Source: Granulicella sp.
GTDB lineage: Bacteria; Acidobacteriota; Terriglobia; Terriglobales; Acidobacteriaceae
Reading direction: 5' to 3'
NCBI GenBank assembly: GCA_025357875.1
Contig: JANYLK010000227.1
Location: 1 to 43,717, forward strand
DNA length: 43,717 nucleotides
Made by a program: the position numbers and the translations under genes. The notes beneath the pieces are model-generated. The model searched no databases. It was not told the DNA's origin and saw nothing but the letters and a program-made list of their open reading frames with translations. This document shows positions 8,642 to 17,451 of this stretch, piece by piece. Every line of letters begins with the position of its first letter. Position 1 is the stretch's first letter.

Positions 8642-11065
8642 TTGCCGTGCTATTGTGAAAAGGCCGTGCCCAGTTTATTCAGCGACGAGAAAGAGTCGAC
8701 GGACCAGGTGAAATTATTCTGGTGGCAGTGGATTCTGGGACGCCTGCGCGAGGTCAACTTACTGCACGGCCCCGCCTATCCGACGCGGCGGATAGCGGTG
8801 CGAGCCACATTTCTGGTTTTGTTAGGGTTGTCCTCGCTGTTTGGGATGATGAGTGGATTATTGCTGGTTTATTCCATTGATCTTCCGCAGATGGACGACC
8901 TGGCTCGCTACCATCCCAACACGACAACAGAATTACTGGACATTCATGGAAAGGAAATTGGGTCGTTCGCCCTGGAGCGGCGGGTGGTACTGCCGTATAC
9001 AGAATTTCCGCCGGCGCTGCGGCAGGCACTGATTTCGATCGAGGACAAGAGCTTCGAGAGAAATTGGGGGGTGAACCTGGTACGCGCGGTGGGCGCGGCC
9101 TGGCGAGATCTCCATTCCCGGAGCCGTGCGCAGGGCTCCTCGACGCTGACGATGCAGTTGGCCCGAAATCTATTTTTGTCCAACCAGAAAACATACGGGA
9201 GAAAATTCCAAGAGATTCTGCTCGCGGTGCAGATCGAGCGGGTGTTTACCAAGGACCAGATCTTCCAGATGTATTCGAACCAGATCTACCTGGGACATGG
9301 GACGTATGGGTTCGAGGCCGCTTCAGAGTTTTACTTTAGCAAGCATGCGCGCGATCTGACGCTGCCGGAAGCGGCTCTGCTGGCTGCTTTGCCGAAGGGC
9401 GCGGAGTATTATTCGCCGCTGAAGTATCCGGCACGTGCATTGCGGCGTCGAAATCTTGTGCTGAGCGAGATGCGGTCGGATGGGAAGATTACTCGGGAGC
9501 AGGAGCAGGCTGCTGCGGCGTCTCCGCTGGGTTTGCAGATTCAGCCTCCGCCGAATTCGGTCGCGCCGTATTTTGTTGAGGAGGTGCGGCGGCAGCTTGA
9601 AAAAGAGTATGGCGCGGAGGAGGTGCATGGGGCGGGCCTGCGCGTGTATACGACGCTGGATCTCGATCTGCAGATGGTGGCGAACAAGGCTGTGCTGGAT
9701 GGGACCGCGGCGTATGAGCGAAGGCACGGATGGAAGGGGCACCTCGAAAATATTGTGCTGAAGGGGATAGACGCGGATAAGTATCAGCATCCGGACTGGG
9801 GCAAGGCGATTGAGAAGGGGGCTTACTATCACGCGATGGTGACGGAGGTTTCGCCGGCGCGGGTGATGGTGAAGATCGGCTCGACGCGGGCTGTGATGAC
9901 TCCGGCAGACTGGACGTGGACACATCAAAAGGCGGCCGACAGCTTTTTGACGAATGGCGATATGGTGTATGTGAAACTGGGCGGAAGCTCGTCCGATGGC
10001 ACTATGCACGCGGAGCTGCAGCAGGATTCGGGCGTGCAGGCGTCGATGATGGCGGTGGACAACGCAGGTGGTGAGGTACTCGCGATGGTGGGTGGGCGGG
10101 ACTTCGCGATATCCCAGTTTAATCGCGCAACCCAGTCGGAGCGGGAGACAGGATCGTCGTTCAAGCCGTATGTCTACACCACTGCGGTTGAGGCGGGAGC
10201 GAAGCCGACGGACATTATTGTGGATGGGCCGGTGAGTTTCTACACGCCGAATGGACCCTACACGCCGCACAACTACGAGGACGATTACAAAGGCGCGATG
10301 ACTCTGCTGAATGCGTTTGCGGAGTCGCGCAATATTCCGGCGCTAAAGTTGGCGGACAAAGTGGGAATTCGCAAGGTGATTGAGACGGCGCACAGGTTTG
10401 GAGTGACGAGTAATATTCCTGCGTATCTGCCGGTGGCGATCGGTGCGGCAGATATTTCTCTATATGAGCAGGTGCAGTCGTACAGCGTCTTCCCGAACGA
10501 TGGAATTCGCATCGAGCCGCACTACATTCGCAAGGTGGTGCAGGCTGATGGTCTGCCGATGGATGAGCCACCTGCGCAGGTGAATGAGGTGCTGTCGGTG
10601 GAGACGGCAAGGACGATGATGCAGTTTCTGCAGGCGGTGACGCGGATGGGTACAGGCGCGGCGGCGGCCCAGTTGAAGCATCCGCTCGGTGGGAAGACGG
10701 GCACGACCAACGGCTATACCGATGCATGGTTCATCGGGTTTTCGCCATCGGTAACGTGCGGGACGTGGATTGGCTTCGACAACCGGCAGTCGCTGGGGGA
10801 TAAGGAGACGGGCGCGAAGGCTGCGTTGCCGATGTGGATGGACTTCATGCGGGCAGCGATTGCGAAGAAGCCGAACGAGACGTTCCCGGAGGGAAATGCT
10901 CCTAAGAAAGAACTGGATGTGCCGTTGACGCCGGCGCCGGATTCGCCTGTGGTGAAGGAAGTTCCCAAGGCTGTGGAGGAGACGGAGCCAGAACCGGCTG
11001 AACCGGATGGTGGCGCGGGTCCGAAAACAGAGCCTCCGGCTGCGACGACAACACCGCCTCAGTAG
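8642..11065 (+). CDS. mrcA: Class A penicillin-binding protein (PBP1A-type glycosyltransferase/transpeptidase)
   Basis: 807-aa bifunctional peptidoglycan synthase. One TM segment (about 53-78) anchors it; the GT51 domain follows with IEDKSFERNWG (catalytic Glu134; the family's His of EDxxFxxHxG is Asn here), GSSTLTMQLARN and IYLGHG. The transpeptidase domain has the SxxK motif SSFK (Ser505-Lys508), SRN (562-564) and KTG (685-687, GGKTGTTNGYTDAWF). The C-terminus is a Pro/Glu-rich tail. The start is uncertain: TTG 8642 is the first codon after an in-frame stop, GTG 8666 also fits, and GAGGAGGAAT at 8611 is too far upstream. The last 7 bp overlap the convergent ribF gene. The 89 bp between it and the S41-like gene hold no terminator, so they may be co-transcribed. 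Confidence 0.95.
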   Translation: MPCYCEKAVPSLFSDEKESTDQVKLFWWQWILGRLREVNLLHGPAYPTRRIAVRATFLVLLGLSSLFGMMSGLLLVYSIDLPQMDDLARYHPNTTTELLDIHGKEIGSFALERRVVLPYTEFPPALRQALISIEDKSFERNWGVNLVRAVGAAWRDLHSRSRAQGSSTLTMQLARNLFLSNQKTYGRKFQEILLAVQIERVFTKDQIFQMYSNQIYLGHGTYGFEAASEFYFSKHARDLTLPEAALLAALPKGAEYYSPLKYPARALRRRNLVLSEMRSDGKITREQEQAAAASPLGLQIQPPPNSVAPYFVEEVRRQLEKEYGAEEVHGAGLRVYTTLDLDLQMVANKAVLDGTAAYERRHGWKGHLENIVLKGIDADKYQHPDWGKAIEKGAYYHAMVTEVSPARVMVKIGSTRAVMTPADWTWTHQKAADSFLTNGDMVYVKLGGSSSDGTMHAELQQDSGVQASMMAVDNAGGEVLAMVGGRDFAISQFNRATQSERETGSSFKPYVYTTAVEAGAKPTDIIVDGPVSFYTPNGPYTPHNYEDDYKGAMTLLNAFAESRNIPALKLADKVGIRKVIETAHRFGVTSNIPAYLPVAIGAADISLYEQVQSYSVFPNDGIRIEPHYIRKVVQADGLPMDEPPAQVNEVLSVETARTMMQFLQAVTRMGTGAAAAQLKHPLGGKTGTTNGYTDAWFIGFSPSVTCGTWIGFDNRQSLGDKETGAKAALPMWMDFMRAAIAKKPNETFPEGNAPKKELDVPLTPAPDSPVVKEVPKAVEETEPEPAEPDGGAGPKTEPPAATTTPPQ

Positions 11066-12036
11066 GATTCTGTCAAAATGCGGCAGAGAGTGAAGTAGCG
11101 CTGGGCCTGGGTAACGTCGCGGCTGATCTGGTCGCGGAGGGCTTGGGTGTTGGGGAAAGCCCGCTCGGCACGAAGTCGGCCGAGGAACGTTAGGCGGAGT
11201 GGGGTCTTCTCGGTGAGGGATTGATCGCCTTCGAGTGGGTGGAAGTTTAGGAGGTGGGATTCTACGGCGAAGGAATTGCTGCCAAAGGTGGGTCGGTTGC
11301 CAACGTTGGTAACGGCTTCAAAGGTTTCAGCGGCTGAGCCACTCCCGACGGTGAGGGTGGTGACGTAGACGCCGTGGGCTGTGAGGAGTTCCTCGTAGGG
11401 TGCGAGGTTAATGGTGGGGACTGCGTATCGAGTGCCATAGCCTCGACCGGGCGCTGGGGAGCTGTCAAACGCGAACGGGCGGCCGAGAAGGGCGCGTGCG
11501 TGGCTGACTTCACCCTCGGCAATCAGTTTGCGGATGCGACTGGAAGATACGGGGGCGCCGCGAACGGAGCGTGGTGCGTAGACAATGACGCGGAAGCCGT
11601 GTTCACGGCCGAGAGTTTCCAAACCTTCGATGCCGGCTTCAGCGTGGTAGCCGAAGCGAAAGTTTTCGCCTTCGTGGACTTCGGTGACGTGGATTGCGCT
11701 GACAAGGATATCGGTGGCGAACTCCCGTGCCGTCATTCGACAGAACGATTCGGTGAAGGGCAGGACGAGAGTAGCGTCGATGCCAGTGTCGGCGAGGAGT
11801 TCGAGTTTGCGGGCGAGCGGGGTGATGAGGGGCTGCGGGTGATCGGGGCGCAGGATCCGCGCGGGATGCGGGTCGAAGGTGATGGCGAGGGATTGGCCGC
11901 CGAGGAAGCGGGCGCGTTCGATGACTTCCGCGATGACTCCCTGGTGGCCGAGGTGCACGCCGTCGAAGTTGCCGATGGTGGCGACAACTGGGGCGTGAGT
12001 GGCTGGAAGTTCGGCGAGCTGGCGGTAGATGCGCAT
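11059..12036 (-). CDS. ribF: Bifunctional riboflavin kinase / FAD synthetase
   Basis: 325-aa enzyme that makes FMN from riboflavin and FAD from FMN. The N-terminal nucleotidyltransferase domain has IGNFDGVHLGH (21-31), FDPHPA and SSSRIRKLI (164-172). The C-terminal kinase domain starts about residue 185 with GRPFAF...GRGYGTRYAVPTINL, where PTIN (207-210) is the usual PTANL/PTINL flavin/metal motif. Length is normal (about 310-330). It is the last gene of a minus-strand cluster (ygfZ, DUF1844, phosphodiesterase, ribF) and its 3' end overlaps the end of the PBP gene on the other strand. Confidence 0.96.
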   Translation of the reverse strand: MRIYRQLAELPATHAPVVATIGNFDGVHLGHQGVIAEVIERARFLGGQSLAITFDPHPARILRPDHPQPLITPLARKLELLADTGIDATLVLPFTESFCRMTAREFATDILVSAIHVTEVHEGENFRFGYHAEAGIEGLETLGREHGFRVIVYAPRSVRGAPVSSSRIRKLIAEGEVSHARALLGRPFAFDSSPAPGRGYGTRYAVPTINLAPYEELLTAHGVYVTTLTVGSGSAAETFEAVTNVGNRPTFGSNSFAVESHLLNFHPLEGDQSLTEKTPLRLTFLGRLRAERAFPNTQALRDQISRDVTQAQRYFTLCRILTESY

Positions 12037-12065
12037 GGGGTGACGGGGAGAGACAAGAAAACGGG

Positions 12066-12092
12066 GGTTCTTCGCTGCGCTCAGAATGACAA
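12066..12092. repeat. Dispersed repeat copy ending in CAGAATGACA
   Basis: The 60-bp gap between the phosphodiesterase gene and ribF contains TTCTTCGCTGCGCTCAG followed by AATGACAA. Similar TTC-rich, partly palindromic words ending CAGRATGACA occur at 24261-24290, 37921-37952 and 37971-38003, which suggests a small dispersed repeat family. The copy is short, so chance cannot be excluded for this one alone. Confidence 0.45.
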
Positions 12093-12096
12093 TGGA

Positions 12097-12909
12097 TTAA
12101 GTTACTTCGGGGGCGATATTGAAGGTGACCCGAAGGCCGTCGTAGGCGAGGCGGATGTGGGGTGGGAGGATCGCGTTGGTGGCCTCGTGATCGAGGTCGT
12201 GGGACATGTGGGTGAAGAAGGCGCGACGAGGTTTGAGGCGCTCGACGATAGCTATGGAGTTATCGAGGTTGGAGTGCGTGGGATGTGGTTCACGGCGGAG
12301 GGCATCGAGGATGAGGACATCGAGATCGGCGAGCAGAGGGATGCTCTCGGCGGGGATGTCGCTAAGGTCGGTCAGGTAGGCAGCCGAGCCGAAGCGATAG
12401 CCGGTGATGGTCTGGCGGCCGTGGGTGACGGGAATGCACTGGAACTGTGCGCCGAACAGAGCCACCTCCGTGCCGGGAGTAGATGGCAGGCGATTCAGGG
12501 TGACGCGAGCGCTGGTGGGATAGCGATGTTCGGTTCGGAACGTGTAGTCGAATACGCGCTCGATGGTCGCGGCGGTGGGCTCGTCAGCGTAGAGCGGCAG
12601 ACTGCCGGGATTGTGGAAGCTGAGCGGGCGGAGGTCATCCATGCCGAGGACGTGGTCGGCGTGGCCGTGGGTATAGAACACGGCGTCAAGGCGGCTGATG
12701 CCTTCGCGAATCGCCTGTGCGTGGAAATCGGGACCGGTGTCGATGACGACGTTATGGCCTTCCCAAGAGACGAGGACAGATGGCCGGGTGCGACGATTGC
12801 GCGAGTCTCCGGTGGACGACGCGGCCGACGCACATACGGCGCAGCCGCAACCGAGCGTGGGTACGCCCATCGAGGTGCCACTTCCGAGAAAAGTGAGGGT
12901 GGCGTCCAT
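12097..12909 (-). CDS. Metallo-beta-lactamase-fold phosphodiesterase (PhnP-like)
   Basis: 270-aa protein of the MBL-fold group that includes phosphoribosyl cyclic phosphate phosphodiesterase PhnP. N-terminal FLGSGTSMGVP is followed by a CGCAVC cluster (21-26), the extra zinc site of PhnP-like members. Metal ligands are in THGHADH (80-86: His81, His83, Asp85, His86), the His of VTHGR, the Asp of LILDALRREPHPTH, and the His of FFTHMSHDLDH. There are no phosphonate (C-P lyase) genes nearby, so the substrate is more likely another cyclic nucleotide or phosphodiester. It starts just after DUF1844 (6-bp gap) in a minus-strand operon. Confidence 0.88.
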   Translation of the reverse strand: MDATLTFLGSGTSMGVPTLGCGCAVCASAASSTGDSRNRRTRPSVLVSWEGHNVVIDTGPDFHAQAIREGISRLDAVFYTHGHADHVLGMDDLRPLSFHNPGSLPLYADEPTAATIERVFDYTFRTEHRYPTSARVTLNRLPSTPGTEVALFGAQFQCIPVTHGRQTITGYRFGSAAYLTDLSDIPAESIPLLADLDVLILDALRREPHPTHSNLDNSIAIVERLKPRRAFFTHMSHDLDHEATNAILPPHIRLAYDGLRVTFNIAPEVT

Positions 12910-12915
12910 CTAGGC

Positions 12916-13578
12916 CTAGCGGACGATGCTGGGACGACCGGGCGCGCCGGATCCGGGAGGTGGCTGGCGAGTTGCAGCGGAACGCGCGAGTGCCTGGGTG
13001 ACTTCCAGGAACCCCATGCGGACCTCGAAGAGTGCGTTGTCCATGAGCTGAGTCTCGATGGGCGTGAGGTTGCCCTTGGTTTTTTCGGCGAGGATGGCGA
13101 GCATGTCGATGCTCTGGCGTGCGCCCATCAGATCGATCTTGGGCTGCTGACCTTCGGGGGTGGCCCCGCCGAGTTGCATAATCGTGGACATGTAGATGGA
13201 CTGCACGATCTGTTCGAAGGTCATCGTGGGCGGATGTTCCATGCCGGGGTTGGCGGCGCGGACGGCGGTGTCGAGGCGCTCGGAGGTCTGCTGGTAGGCG
13301 GCGTTTGCCTGCTCCATCTCGATGGCGGTTGGCGGGGGTGGAAGCTCCTCACTGGCGGGCTGCCGGGAGTCGCCTGATGCGGACTGCGATGCGGATTCTG
13401 ATGCCGCCGCGGCGGCGCTGGCGGGATTGAGTTCCGTCGAGGACTCGGCTACGGGTGGTGCGGCAGGGATATCACGAGGCTCGCGCTCAGGGGAAGGATC
13501 GGCGTCGGGGCGGGGGGTTCCGTCGAGGGTAAATTTGCGGCGATCGGTTACGACGAAGGGCTTGTTCTGTTCGGACAT
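12916..13578 (-). CDS. DUF1844 family protein
   Basis: 220-aa cytoplasmic protein. The first half (about 25-110) is Pro/Ala/Ser/Glu-rich and probably disordered. The second half is the conserved DUF1844 helical domain: TFEQIVQSIYMSTIMQLGG, IDLMGARQSIDMLAIL, AEKTKGNLTPIETQLMDNAL and a final amphipathic helix. The family is widespread in acidobacteria and deltaproteobacteria with unknown function. The ATG at 13576-13578 is favoured over a GTG six bases upstream because GAGAG then lies about 7-8 nt away. It lies between the phosphodiesterase gene and ygfZ. Confidence 0.85.
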   Translation of the reverse strand: MSEQNKPFVVTDRRKFTLDGTPRPDADPSPEREPRDIPAAPPVAESSTELNPASAAAAASESASQSASGDSRQPASEELPPPPTAIEMEQANAAYQQTSERLDTAVRAANPGMEHPPTMTFEQIVQSIYMSTIMQLGGATPEGQQPKIDLMGARQSIDMLAILAEKTKGNLTPIETQLMDNALFEVRMGFLEVTQALARSAATRQPPPGSGAPGRPSIVR

Positions 13579-13632
13579 GATCACACTCTCTCGTTTGGTA
13601 CAAATTTCAAATTTGGGTGGCGGCGGGTGGGT

Positions 13633-14697
13633 TCAGGAGATTGCGTAGGGTAACGCGATCGGTGTTGCGATGCCTCCTGAATAGTCCAGAATGAGGCCGC
13701 GGTCGACTGCTTCGCGGTTAATATAGCCAAGGGCGAGCTGGGTGGGCCTTCCGCCAGGATTCGCGGCGGATTCAGCGAGCGGGATTGCGCTCACACTGGT
13801 GAGTTTGCCGACGGGCTTACCTTCTGCGAGGAGGGCTGTGCCGGATGTAGGAAGCGTTCCTTTCAGTTCGAAGCCGGCGAAGGTGCGATGCACATTACCG
13901 CGCGAGCGAATGCGTTCGACGATCTCCTGGCCGAGGTAGCAGCCTTTGGAGAAGTGCAGGGCTCGAGTCTGTGCGGTCTCCTGCGGCAGATCGCGAGCTG
14001 CCTCGGAGTTGCGGATGTCGATGCCATAGCGGGGTGTGCCTTCGAGGATGCGGATATATTCGAGGGCTTGCGCACCGGCCTTCGGGATGGATGCAAGTTC
14101 GGCGGAGATCTGAGCTATGGTTTCGCCATCGGCCCAGATCTCGAAGCGCGGGACGAGCGGACTATATGCCTCGATTAGATAGACAGGCGCGCCGCGATAT
14201 GCGGTCTGCTTAAGGCTGACGTGTGTTGGAAGTAGCGTGGGCGGCGGGGGTGAGGAGCAGGGAGTGCCGCCGAGTTCCTGGACGGCGCGGAGGGCGCAAG
14301 GCCCGGCGACGAGGATACCTTTGCGCTGACCGCTGATGTCGGTGAGTTCGACATCGTCCATGATGATGAAGTGGTCGAGGTGGGCGAGAAGTGTCTCGAC
14401 TTGATCCTGGCCGGTTTCGAGCAGGATGGAATCTGGTAGCAGAAAGGCGGTGAGGTCGCCCTGAATGCGACCCTGGGCGTTGAGCACGAAGTTGTAGCAG
14501 CCCTCGCCGGGCGCAAGCTCCTGGATAGAGTTGGTGACCATGCCGTTGAGCCAGCGGACACGATCCTCGCCGGTGACGCGGATCCAGCCGTTATCTTCAA
14601 GCGGAGCAACGCACACCGCGTGAAGCAGGGCTGCGAGCTGTGCGCTGGCTTCGAGCGTCGTTGCTGAGGAATCGGCGGATTGGAGAGCGTTTGTCAT
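13633..14697 (-). CDS. ygfZ: YgfZ/GcvT-domain folate-binding protein (Fe-S cluster maintenance)
   Basis: 354-aa protein with the GcvT/aminomethyltransferase fold. The N-terminal part reads WIRVTGEDRVRWLNGMVTN and the diagnostic YgfZ signature KGCYLGQEIVERIRSRG is at 251-267, including the conserved Cys253. In E. coli YgfZ is folate-dependent and supports Fe-S enzymes such as MiaB. A Pro-rich stretch (SSPPPPTLLP, 148-157) is an unusual linker between domains. It is the first gene of the minus-strand cluster; the 95 bp between it and the divergent metalloprotease gene must hold both promoters. Confidence 0.92.
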   Translation of the reverse strand: MTNALQSADSSATTLEASAQLAALLHAVCVAPLEDNGWIRVTGEDRVRWLNGMVTNSIQELAPGEGCYNFVLNAQGRIQGDLTAFLLPDSILLETGQDQVETLLAHLDHFIIMDDVELTDISGQRKGILVAGPCALRAVQELGGTPCSSPPPPTLLPTHVSLKQTAYRGAPVYLIEAYSPLVPRFEIWADGETIAQISAELASIPKAGAQALEYIRILEGTPRYGIDIRNSEAARDLPQETAQTRALHFSKGCYLGQEIVERIRSRGNVHRTFAGFELKGTLPTSGTALLAEGKPVGKLTSVSAIPLAESAANPGGRPTQLALGYINREAVDRGLILDYSGGIATPIALPYAIS

Positions 14698-14792
14698 ATC
14701 GGAAGCGGTGTGAAACTGCGTACACTGTTGATTATAGCGACCGGCTACAGGGTTGCGCGGAGGGTCGGTTGGCGGGTGGGGAGCGGCATCAA

Positions 14793-16460
14793 ATGGGGTT
14801 GAGTAGGTTGTTTGTGCGGCAATATTCCGTGTTCACCGTGGCGATTGCGTCGATGGCGATGCTTGGGTGCCAGATGCGAGCGCAAAACGGTCCGCCTGCC
14901 AATGCGAGCACTCCTGCTGTGAGTGCCGGCGTTTCGCCGGTGAGCGCACATAAAAGTGCACAACATGACTCGCCGCACACGCCACTGTCCAAAGATCAAG
15001 CGAAGGAGTTGTTTCGATCCGTGGATGACATTTTGTCGTTTGTGAGTAAAGATACGAATCTGCCCATCGCGCACAGCGTGAAGCGTAAATTAATTACGCG
15101 CGACGAAGTGACTAGGTATCTGAGCGAAAAGTTTGAAGAAGACGAAGGGGCGAAGAGGCTGGCGCGTTCTGAAATTGTGTTGAAGAAGTTTGGCCTGTTG
15201 GATCGCGACTTCCACCTTCGTCCGTTCATGATCACCCTACTGACGGAGCAGGTTGCCGGTTTTTACGACAATAAAACGAAGACCGTAAATCTACTCGACT
15301 GGATCGAGCCGGATGAGCAGAAGCCTGTGTTAGCGCACGAACTGACTCATGCGCTGCAAGACCAGCGGGTCGATTTGACCAAGTGGTCCGACGTGGGCCA
15401 GCAGGATATAGCCAGGACTGTGCAGGAGGACAACCAGCATATTCAGATTGACGAGGCAGACACAGCTCGCGATGCGGTGGCCGAAGGTCAGGCGATGGTG
15501 GTCTTCCTGGACTACACCATGCGACCCACGGGTAAGACTCTGGCCGACTCGCCTGAGATTATGGACAAGCTGAAGGACATGGTGTCGGACACCAGCGGGT
15601 CGCCGATACTGGCGCGTGCTCCTTTGCTGCTGCAGAAGTCTCTACTGTTTCCTTATGGAGAGGGGCTGAGTTTTGAAGATGCGATCCTGGTGAAGGCGGG
15701 AAAAGATGCTGCGTTCTCAGCGGTGCTTGCGGATCCTCCGGGGTCGAGTTTTGAGATCCTTCATCCGGCTGCATATATGGCACATGCTCCGGTGCCAGTG
15801 CTGCGAATTCCAGACATTCATTCACTGATCGATGCTGAGTACATGCCGTACGATGTAGGCGTGATGGGTGAGTTCGACGTGCGTATCGTGACCGAACTTT
15901 TCGGCGGGGAACAGATTGCGGACGCGCTGACTTCGCAGTGGAATGGCGGTATCTACTACGCGGCACAGCGCAAATCGGCCGTGACTGCCGAGGCGAAAGA
16001 GTCGACCGCGTCGATCGCACTGTTCTACGAATCGAAGTGGAAGAATGATGATTCTGCGCGATCGTTTCTGCGCGTGTACGCTGGGCAATTACCCCGCAAG
16101 TATTCCGGGCTGTCGCGACGAACAAAGGACGAAACGGACGAGAGCGAACAGGTGTACACGACCAATGAAGGCGACGTTCTGCTGTCGATTTCCGGCACCA
16201 GCGTCTTTGTGACTGAAGGGTTCCCGATGGAGTTGGCACGCAAGCTGCGGGATCGCATTGTAAGCGTGCAGTCGGATGCGCCGGTACAGGTGGCCGGCGC
16301 AGCGGAGAGGGGTAAGTCAGCGCAGGATCCGGGTCTTTCGCTGGTGCGCGTTCTATCCTCCGCGGGCATGATGAAGGCAGCTATGTTGAAGTCGCCTAGG
16401 GACAGGCAGGGCGACTCGGTGAAGGCCGCCTCTGGACGATATACTTTGACTGAGCGATAA
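14793..16460 (+). CDS. Secreted or lipid-anchored gluzincin-type zinc metalloprotease, unknown family
   Basis: 555-aa exported protein. The signal region (about 9-27) ends in AMLGCQ, a poor lipobox that could still be lipidated at Cys26. A low-complexity Ala/Ser/Pro linker follows. The catalytic motif is [10 protein letters not shown] (His182, Glu183, His186), with Glu231 in AVAEGQA as a likely third zinc ligand, which would make it a gluzincin. The C-terminal part has mixed predicted secondary structure without a motif I recognise. ATG 14793 is chosen because GGGGAG lies about 10 nt upstream and the signal follows directly; the open frame extends upstream to 14640 without those properties. 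It is 20 bp before mtnP, the first gene of a long co-directional run. Confidence 0.75.
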   Translation: MGLSRLFVRQYSVFTVAIASMAMLGCQMRAQNGPPANASTPAVSAGVSPVSAHKSAQHDSPHTPLSKDQAKELFRSVDDILSFVSKDTNLPIAHSVKRKLITRDEVTRYLSEKFEEDEGAKRLARSEIVLKKFGLLDRDFHLRPFMITLLTEQVAGFYDNKTKTVNLLDWIEPDEQKPVLAHELTHALQDQRVDLTKWSDVGQQDIARTVQEDNQHIQIDEADTARDAVAEGQAMVVFLDYTMRPTGKTLADSPEIMDKLKDMVSDTSGSPILARAPLLLQKSLLFPYGEGLSFEDAILVKAGKDAAFSAVLADPPGSSFEILHPAAYMAHAPVPVLRIPDIHSLIDAEYMPYDVGVMGEFDVRIVTELFGGEQIADALTSQWNGGIYYAAQRKSAVTAEAKESTASIALFYESKWKNDDSARSFLRVYAGQLPRKYSGLSRRTKDETDESEQVYTTNEGDVLLSISGTSVFVTEGFPMELARKLRDRIVSVQSDAPVQVAGAAERGKSAQDPGLSLVRVLSSAGMMKAAMLKSPRDRQGDSVKAASGRYTLTER

Positions 16461-16480
16461 CAACGATCGAATACGGCTAC

Positions 16481-17374
16481 GTGAATGGTGCGTCCGGCCA
16501 AGGAGCGAAGGACTTGCAGACGGCAGAGATTGGTATTATCGGCGGGAGTGGCCTGTACGCCATGCCCGGACTTACGGGCGTCCGCGAGCATCGCGTGGAG
16601 ACGCCCTTCGGAGATCCGTCCGACGCGCTCATCGTTGGAGAACTTGAGGGCCGCAAAGTTGCTTTTCTGGCGCGACATGGGCGCGGGCACAAACTGCTGC
16701 CGAGCGAGTTGAACTTTCGCGCGAATATCTATGCGATGAAGGCGCTCGGCGTGGAACGGATTTTGTCGGTGTCGGCGGTTGGCTCGTTGAAGGAAGAGCA
16801 CAAGCCGACGGATTTTGTAATTCCGGATCAATTCATCGATCGGACGTTTGCGCGCGTGGGCACTTTCTTTGGTGATGGCATTGTTGCTCATGTGGGGTTT
16901 GGCGACCCCGTCTGCGCAGCGGTATCAGCAGCGTTCGAGCGGGGCTGCCTGGAAGTTGGAGTTGTAGGCAAGCGAGGTGGGACCTACGTTTGCATGGAAG
17001 GCCCGCAGTTCTCGACGCGCGCGGAATCGAACATGTACAGAAGCTGGGGTGCAGATGTGATCGGAATGACGAATCTGCAGGAGGCAAAGTTGGCTCGCGA
17101 GGCGGAGATCTGCTACGCCACGATGGCGATGGTGACGGACTACGATTGTTGGCGCGAAGGTCACGACGACGTGACCATCGATCAGATTATCGCGGTAATA
17201 CATCAGAACTCAGGAAATGCGGCCAAGGTAGTTAAAGCGGCGGTCGCGGCAATGCCGCTGGAGAGAAACTGTGCGTGCGCAAGTGCATTGCAGTATGCCA
17301 TCCTGACCGAACGGGCAGCGATTTCGCCCGCGGTCAAAGAGAAGCTGGGAATATTGCTGGACAAGTATTTGTAA
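16481..17374 (+). CDS. mtnP: S-methyl-5'-thioadenosine phosphorylase
   Basis: 297-aa enzyme of methionine/purine salvage, converting methylthioadenosine and phosphate to adenine and methylthioribose-1-phosphate. Family motifs in order: IIGGSGLY (19-26), phosphate-binding RHGRGH (65-70), NFRANI (78-83), [17 protein letters not shown] (167-183), [19 protein letters not shown] and TDYDCW (219-224). The Asp pair in TDYDCW fits 6-aminopurine specificity (MTAP) rather than inosine/guanosine. The start is GTG; the first 14 residues precede the conserved core, so an internal start is possible. Other mtn genes are not in the window. A PfkB kinase follows after 77 bp. Confidence 0.95.
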   Translation: MNGASGQGAKDLQTAEIGIIGGSGLYAMPGLTGVREHRVETPFGDPSDALIVGELEGRKVAFLARHGRGHKLLPSELNFRANIYAMKALGVERILSVSAVGSLKEEHKPTDFVIPDQFIDRTFARVGTFFGDGIVAHVGFGDPVCAAVSAAFERGCLEVGVVGKRGGTYVCMEGPQFSTRAESNMYRSWGADVIGMTNLQEAKLAREAEICYATMAMVTDYDCWREGHDDVTIDQIIAVIHQNSGNAAKVVKAAVAAMPLERNCACASALQYAILTERAAISPAVKEKLGILLDKYL

Positions 17375-17451
17375 CCTGCCTTGATCGAAAAGTAGGTTGC
17401 TAGCGTATATGTTCGTGTTCTTGTTACATGTTTTCTTGAGAAAGTGGGAAT

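Noticed and set aside
9323..10270. A 315-codon minus-strand frame within the PBP gene
   Set aside because: His/Arg-rich shadow of a strong coding frame that contains the SxxK and SxN motifs.
11374..13377. A 667-codon open frame on the plus strand across ribF, the phosphodiesterase and DUF1844
   Set aside because: It lies antisense to three clear genes with catalytic motifs, has low-complexity Gly/Asp/Val/Ala-rich sequence and no family motif. Long antisense frames are expected in GC-rich genes.
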